Positions 59,501 through 64,000 of a DNA stretch of 64,000 nt are shown here, in pieces. A model generated the notes under the pieces. The model searched no databases, was not told where the DNA came from, and saw only the letters and a program-made list of their open reading frames with translations. The DNA comes from Lactarius indigo (Eukaryota > Basidiomycota > Agaricomycetes > Russulales > Russulaceae), in NCBI GenBank assembly GCA_025766275.1, contig JAFKAC010000063.1, forward strand, positions 281,903 through 345,902. The letters are read 5' to 3'. Numbering within the stretch: the first letter of the stretch is position 1; each line of letters starts with the position of its first letter. Made by a program: the position numbers and the translations under genes.

Positions 59501-62142
59501 CCCACTCCTGTCTCGATCTACTGCTCAAAGACCTCAAATTCAACATCTGCAATCTCGAAACGTCATATCTTGCCAATAAGGACGTCACAGACCTCAGCTT
59601 CCGCGTTGATAAACACATTCCACCTGTGTTGTTGTACGCGTGTCGTTTCTGGGGTGATCATATGAAACACATTGGTTTCGAAACCGATCTGTTTAGAAAA
59701 CTTGGCAGTTTCTTCTCGAAGAAACTTCTGTTTTGGTTGGAGGTCCTCAGCTTGACAGGTCGTCTGGGTCTTGCTTCGGCAGCGTGCTCGGCTGTGAGCA
59801 TGTGGTTCGCCTCTGGTCAAGCCAGTGAACAAGGTGTAAGTACAATTGTTGATTAGATGATGAAGGCGAAGAACTAACAATTACAATTGCAACAGGTTTC
59901 TCAGCCGGAACTAGAGAAACTGAGGTCGTTGGTCAATGATGCCTCTGTATTTATACGGCATTTCGCGATGACCATGGCAAAGAGTGCCCCACATGTCTAT
60001 CTTTCTGCTCTACCATTTGCGCCGTCTGGTTCTCCTATCTCTACACATTATTCAAGCTTATTTCCTCGAATATTACGGGTGGAACGTGGACGATTTTCTC
60101 ATTGGCCATCATCGGAGATGGTGATTCCGAGCGTTGGGAGTCCAGTCATTTCCATTGCAATCTCACCGGATGGCCAGCGCATCGTCTCAAACTCGAGCGA
60201 TCGAACAATTTGTGTGTGGAACGCCAGCACGGGAGAGATAGAGGCCGGCCCATTCACTGGTCACACGGATTGGGTCTGGTCTGTGGGATTCTCGCCAGAT
60301 GGCCACCGCATCGTGTCAGGCTCGGACGATGGAACAATTCGTGTGTGGAACGCCAGCACGGGAGAGATAGAGGCCGGCCCATTCACTGGTCACACGCATT
60401 CGGTCAGGTCTGTGGGATTCTCGCCAGATGGCCGCCGCATCGTGTCAGGCTCGTCCGATGGAACAATTCGTGTGTGGAACGCCAGCACGGGAGAGATAGA
60501 GGCCGGCCCATTCACTGGTCACACGTCTTCGGTCTTGTCTGTGGGATTCTCGCCAGATGGCCACCGCATCGTGTCAGGCTCGGACGATGGAACAATTCGT
60601 GTGTGGAACGCCAGCACGGGAGAGATAGAGGCCGGCCCATTCACTGGTCACACGCATTTGGTCAACTCTGTGGGATTCTCGCCAGATGGCCACCGCATCG
60701 TGTCAGGCTCGGACGATCGAACAATTCGTGTGTGGAACGCCAGCACGGGAGAGATAGAGGCCGGCCCATTCACTGGTCACACGTCTTCGGTCTTGTCTGT
60801 GGGATTCTCGCCAGATGGCCACCGCATCGTGTCAGGCTCGCACGATCGAACAATTCGTGTGTGGAACGCCAGCACGGGAGAGATAGAGGCCGGCCCATTC
60901 ACTAGTCACACGGATTGGGTCTGGTCTGTGGGATTCTCGCCAGATGGCCACCGCATCGTGTCAGGCTCGCACGATCGAACAATTCGTGTGTGGAACGCCA
61001 GCATGGGAGAGATAGAGGCCGGCCCATTCACTGGTCACACGGATTCGGTCTTGTCTGTGGGATTCTCGCCAGATGGCCACCGCGTCATGTCGGGCTCGGA
61101 CGATGGAACAATTCGTGTGTGGAACGCCAGCACGGGAGAGATAGAGGCCGGCCCATTCACTGGTCACACGTATTCGGTCAGGTCTGTGGGATTCTCGCCA
61201 GATGGCCACCGCATCGTGTCAGGCTCGAACGATGGAACAATTCGTGTGTGGAACGCCAGCACGGGAGAGATAGAGGCCGGCCCATTCACTGGTTACACGC
61301 ATTGGGTCTGGTCTGTGGGATTCTCGCCAGATGGCCACCGCATCGTGTCAGGCTCGGACGATGGAACAATTCGTGTGTGGAACGCCAGCACGGGAGAGAT
61401 AGAGGCCGGCCCATTCACTGGTCACACGTCTTCGGTCTTGTCTGTGGGATTCTCGCCAGATGGCCACCGCATCGTCTCAGACTCGGACGATGGAACAATT
61501 CGTGTGTGGAACGCCAGCACGGGAGAGATAGAGGCCGGCCCATTCACTGGTCACACGTCTCCGGTCTTGTCTGTGGGATTCTCGCCAGATGGCCACCGCA
61601 TCGTGTCAGGCTCGTCCGATCGAACAATTCGTGTGTGGAACGCCAGCACGGGAGAGATAGCGGCCGGCCCATTCACTGGTCACACAGATTCGGTCAACTC
61701 TGTGGGATTCTCGCCAGATGGCCACCGCATCGTGTCAGGCTCGGACGATGGAACAATTCGTGTGTGGAACGCCAGCACGGGAGAGATAGAGGCCGGCCCA
61801 TTCACTGGTCACACGTCTTGGGTCAGGTCTGTGGGATTCTCGCCAGATGGCCACCGCATCGTGTCAGGCTCGTCCGATCGAACAATCCGCGTGTGGAACG
61901 CTACGACCGGAAATGCGGAAACTGCAAGCCACGTCGACTTTACTAACCACTCCGTGATCGACGAGCAGGGGTGGATATGTGGTAGTGGAGGTGAACTCCT
62001 TATGTGGATCCCAGAAATGCGTAGGGCCAATCTTCATCGCCCGAGTAATATCTGGGTTGCTGGCGAATATGAAACTCGCCTCGATCTTTCGAATTTCGTA
62101 CATGGGCAAAGTTGGACAGATTGTATTGACATCTCGATATAA
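56548..62142 (+). CDS. C2-NACHT-WD40 NLR-type receptor (NLR3)
   Basis: Nine exons (56548-56782, 56851-56998, 57047-57156, 57213-57583, 57640-57690, 57747-57951, 58003-58242, 58295-59835, 59896-62142) encode 1715 residues. The C2 and NACHT parts are close to NLR2 (same P-loop GQAGTGKSC and IDALDES motif), with a four-residue insertion (SPSR) in exon 4. The last exon holds 14 WD40 repeats that are almost copies of one another at DNA level. Variation is concentrated just after GHT (DW, HS, SS, HL, YS, HW, SP, SW), two residues later (W, R, L or N before SVGFSPDG) and in the S-D-G/R-TIRVWN turn. The tail is conserved to the end. No defect seen. Repeat number (14 versus 13) is the main size difference from NLR2. 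Confidence 0.92.
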
Positions 62143-62387
62143 CGCTACAGTCATCCGTAAATTTTCTTTAGGCGATCTGAAGTGTAATGTGATGTGCTTC
62201 GGATTGATAATATTAGCTCATTGAGGACACGCTAACAACTCAGTCCGACGGTCAGTCACCGGCATGGTGTCGAAGCTTTGCCACCAGGTCACGTGAGTTT
62301 GTCGGGCGATAAATTTCACCGACACGCACAATGGCAAAGAAATGTAATTATTTCCTTGCGACGCCAATGGCCGTCTCCCATCGCCTC

Positions 62388-63530
62388 TCATGTGAACCGG
62401 ATGACAAAAAACATGACCAAAAACGCAATCGCGACGACGACGACGCTCGTCATTATCAGACACGTCGCCCCGAGTGCCTTTCCGCAGTGATCCCGCATGT
62501 ACATGTGCTCCCGCTTCATCACGTCCAGGTTCGCACCCATTTTCTCCTCTGCGATGCGATGCGAAGTACCCCGTGGTCCGCTGCCAGCGCGCCGGAGAAG
62601 TGCTCCACGTTCCGCCGCAGCTGGCCTGCCACCTGCGCTCGCTCCCCCTGCAGCGCTGTGCTGTTACGTAACGGCGCAGGTGCAGACGCCGCGTCGCCTC
62701 TAGTGTTGCGCGCGCTAGTTGTAGACCGCGTCCGATCCGGCAGCAGAAAGGCGTCAGACTCGTCGGCCAAAACAAGGAGCAGGCCCACGTCCGCCGCAGC
62801 TGCGGCTGCGGAGGCCTCTGCATCTTCAGTGGTGAGAAGAAACGTGCGAAGGTGGTGCGAGCCGTTGGTCCGTTGGCAGATCGGGTGTTTGCGTCAATAG
62901 GGTCTTCGGTCTGAATGCTTCTCGAACGAGCGCCTCTGGGGAGAAGCTGTGAGATTCTGAAGTCTTCGAGTCTGTGGACGTACATCGGGAGGACAACAGG
63001 CCCACGACGGTCGCCTCATGTGGTACTGCAAGACTATTCCATCGCCCATAACTTTTTACGGTTGTGTTTTGAATGGCGCGTACTCAGACAAAAACTCGAC
63101 CTCGGGAGACTCGAAGAGGGTGCCCACGAGTGAGACTCTGAATGTAATGAGAATCCACGGGTGTAAAACGAGTAAGGGAGTGACGCACCGCTCTTGCAAA
63201 GGCTCGTTGCGCTTGTGTAGAAGGTGCTTGATGGCGAAGTTTCTGAAGCGCACGAGGTGTTGTAGTGTCGCTTTGTAAATGACGTTTATTGCTTATAGTG
63301 ATGACAGAGTCGATGGCCGGGGTAAATAGCGAACAGCTGGAATATGATGTCTGCAATCGCGGTCGGCTTCGAACACACTGCCTCATGAATAAAAAGCGCC
63401 AGACGCGACGTACTGGTAGGCGTCTCAGCAGCTTGATTATCTGCTCATGCGTGCTGGGTACAGGCCCTGTGACGGCCGCTGGTATGAACACGGAAAATGT
63501 TAGGAGAAAATATAAGGGGACAAGATAAGG
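62388..63530 (-). pseudogene. USE1-like ER SNARE pseudogene, copy 2
   Basis: Copy of 51230-52300. It keeps STHEQIIKLLRRLP, LQHLVRFRNFAIKHLLHKR, LLLVLADESDAFLLPDRTRS, AQVAGQLRRNVEHFSGALAA, NLDVMKREHMYMRDHCGKAL and the hydrophobic anchor VVVVAIAFLVMFFVIRFT, ending at 62388. The 5-base duplication is also present (gcgatgcgatgcg on the plus strand near 62551) and breaks the frame between the SNARE motif and the anchor. It retains an Ala-rich segment lost from copy 1. If the frameshift were a sequencing artefact in both copies, this would be an ordinary SNARE gene, but two independent identical errors are unlikely. Confidence 0.55.
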
Positions 63531-63781
63531 CATTCGCACCGCAGAGCCTCTGTGGCGTTCGAGCGCCCAATATTCAAAGTGCTTAAACGTCTCCCGATCG
63601 ATGAAGTACTGGCGATGGCACCAATACTCTGTCATGCGTTCCTCGGATGCGCTGACCGCTCCCAGTTACAGCAAGTCCCGAAGAGAAAGGTGACCGTTCT
63701 GGGGAACGTAGCGGCGTGCTCCTGGGCGGGCCGGCACTGTGGTTCAGAACCAGAATCACCACGGCCACACAGATCACGGCC

Positions 63782-64000
63782 ATGGCAGAAAGCCCAGCGA
63801 TTCCCCCAACACTACTGTCTGCGATACAGGAGACGTCCATGCCCGACAACATCCAAACCTCAGGTCTACATCCTTTCTCCTCTTCAAGCGATAAAACCGT
63901 CGCTTTCCTCCACGCGCTCCTCGACACCACGGCACGTGTCGCGCAATCCGTGACACTGCACTCGACTACAGCCGTAAATGACTCCAGGACAGTTTCGCTA
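63782..64000 (+). CDS. Gene X, unrecognised, 5' exon only (cut by right edge)
   Basis: Open from the ATG at 63782 to the window end (73 codons): MAESPAIPPTLLSAIQETSM, later DKTVAFLHALLDTTARVAQS and HSTTAVNDSRTVSL. Compared with 52552-52770 I count eight codon differences, of which seven are synonymous in this frame and one changes Ser to Gly, strong evidence that this strand and frame are coding and were constrained. No family recognised. The N-terminus is probably disordered, followed by a helical stretch. Confidence 0.6.
   Translation, partial: MAESPAIPPTLLSAIQETSMPDNIQTSGLHPFSSSSDKTVAFLHALLDTTARVAQSVTLHSTTAVNDSRTVSL

Larger units (their letters stand above)
52892..64000 (+). repeat. Tandem duplication, unit 2 (runs past right edge)
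   Basis: Collinear second copy of 41889 onward: PDK1 3' part, ILV6, NLR3, USE1-like pseudogene and the 5' exon of gene X. At the right edge 63971-64000 corresponds to 52741-52770, so the window stops about 120 bases before the position equivalent to the unit joint. Whether a third unit or the complete gene X follows cannot be seen. Confidence 0.93.

Noticed and set aside
60102..61946. Long open frames (267 and 343 codons) in the second frame of the NLR3 WD40 repeats
   Set aside because: Because the repeats are nearly identical, absence of a stop in one repeat means absence in all. The peptide is an Arg/Trp-rich artefact of the WD frame. The same holds for 49193-50527 in NLR2.

Overview
The window is nuclear DNA of a filamentous basidiomycete, most likely an Agaricomycete. 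Genes are split by many short GT-AG introns (mostly 50-65 nt, donors often gtgcgt or gtacgt), lie on both strands, and include fungal housekeeping families beside large NACHT-WD40 immune-receptor-like genes. Exon models were built by hand from reading frame, splice sites and family motifs. All complete models have exon sums divisible by three.

Layout. (1) 1-5175: a C2-NACHT-WD40 receptor gene (NLR1), cut by the left edge. (2) 5.5-9.3 kb: two tandem broken RING-H2 membrane ubiquitin-ligase genes. (3) 10.6-31 kb: a compact housekeeping block with an unrecognised 217-aa protein, an NmrA-like reductase, GOT1, a fucose-permease-type MFS transporter with a 17-nt microexon, ribosomal protein L12, a Pho80-type cyclin, a KSP1-like kinase, UTP6 and a TCO89-like protein. 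A fold-back inverted repeat lies at 20.0-21.0 kb. (4) 31-40 kb: about 9 kb without a convincing gene. (5) 40.0-64 kb: an intact PDK1-type kinase followed by a young tandem duplication with a period of about 11.0 kb.

The duplication is the centre of interest. Unit 1 (41889-52891) starts inside PDK1 exon 7. It carries the 3' part of PDK1, an acetolactate synthase regulatory subunit (ILV6), a head-to-head NLR (NLR2), a broken USE1-like SNARE gene and the 5' part of an unrecognised gene, here called X. Unit 2 (52892 to the right edge) repeats this order with an intact ILV6 and an intact NLR3. At the joint the first exon of X is followed, in frame and behind a plausible intron, by the PDK1 C-terminal region with its PH-like domain and no kinase domain, so the duplication appears to have created a chimeric gene. 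NLR2 and NLR3 have 13 and 14 nearly identical 43-residue WD40 repeats that differ mainly at a few fixed positions, as expected of a diversifying recognition surface. Both USE1-like copies share the same small frameshift, so that gene was probably dead before the duplication.

Family names come from recognised motifs, not from database searches. No virus, CRISPR array, rRNA or convincing tRNA was found.
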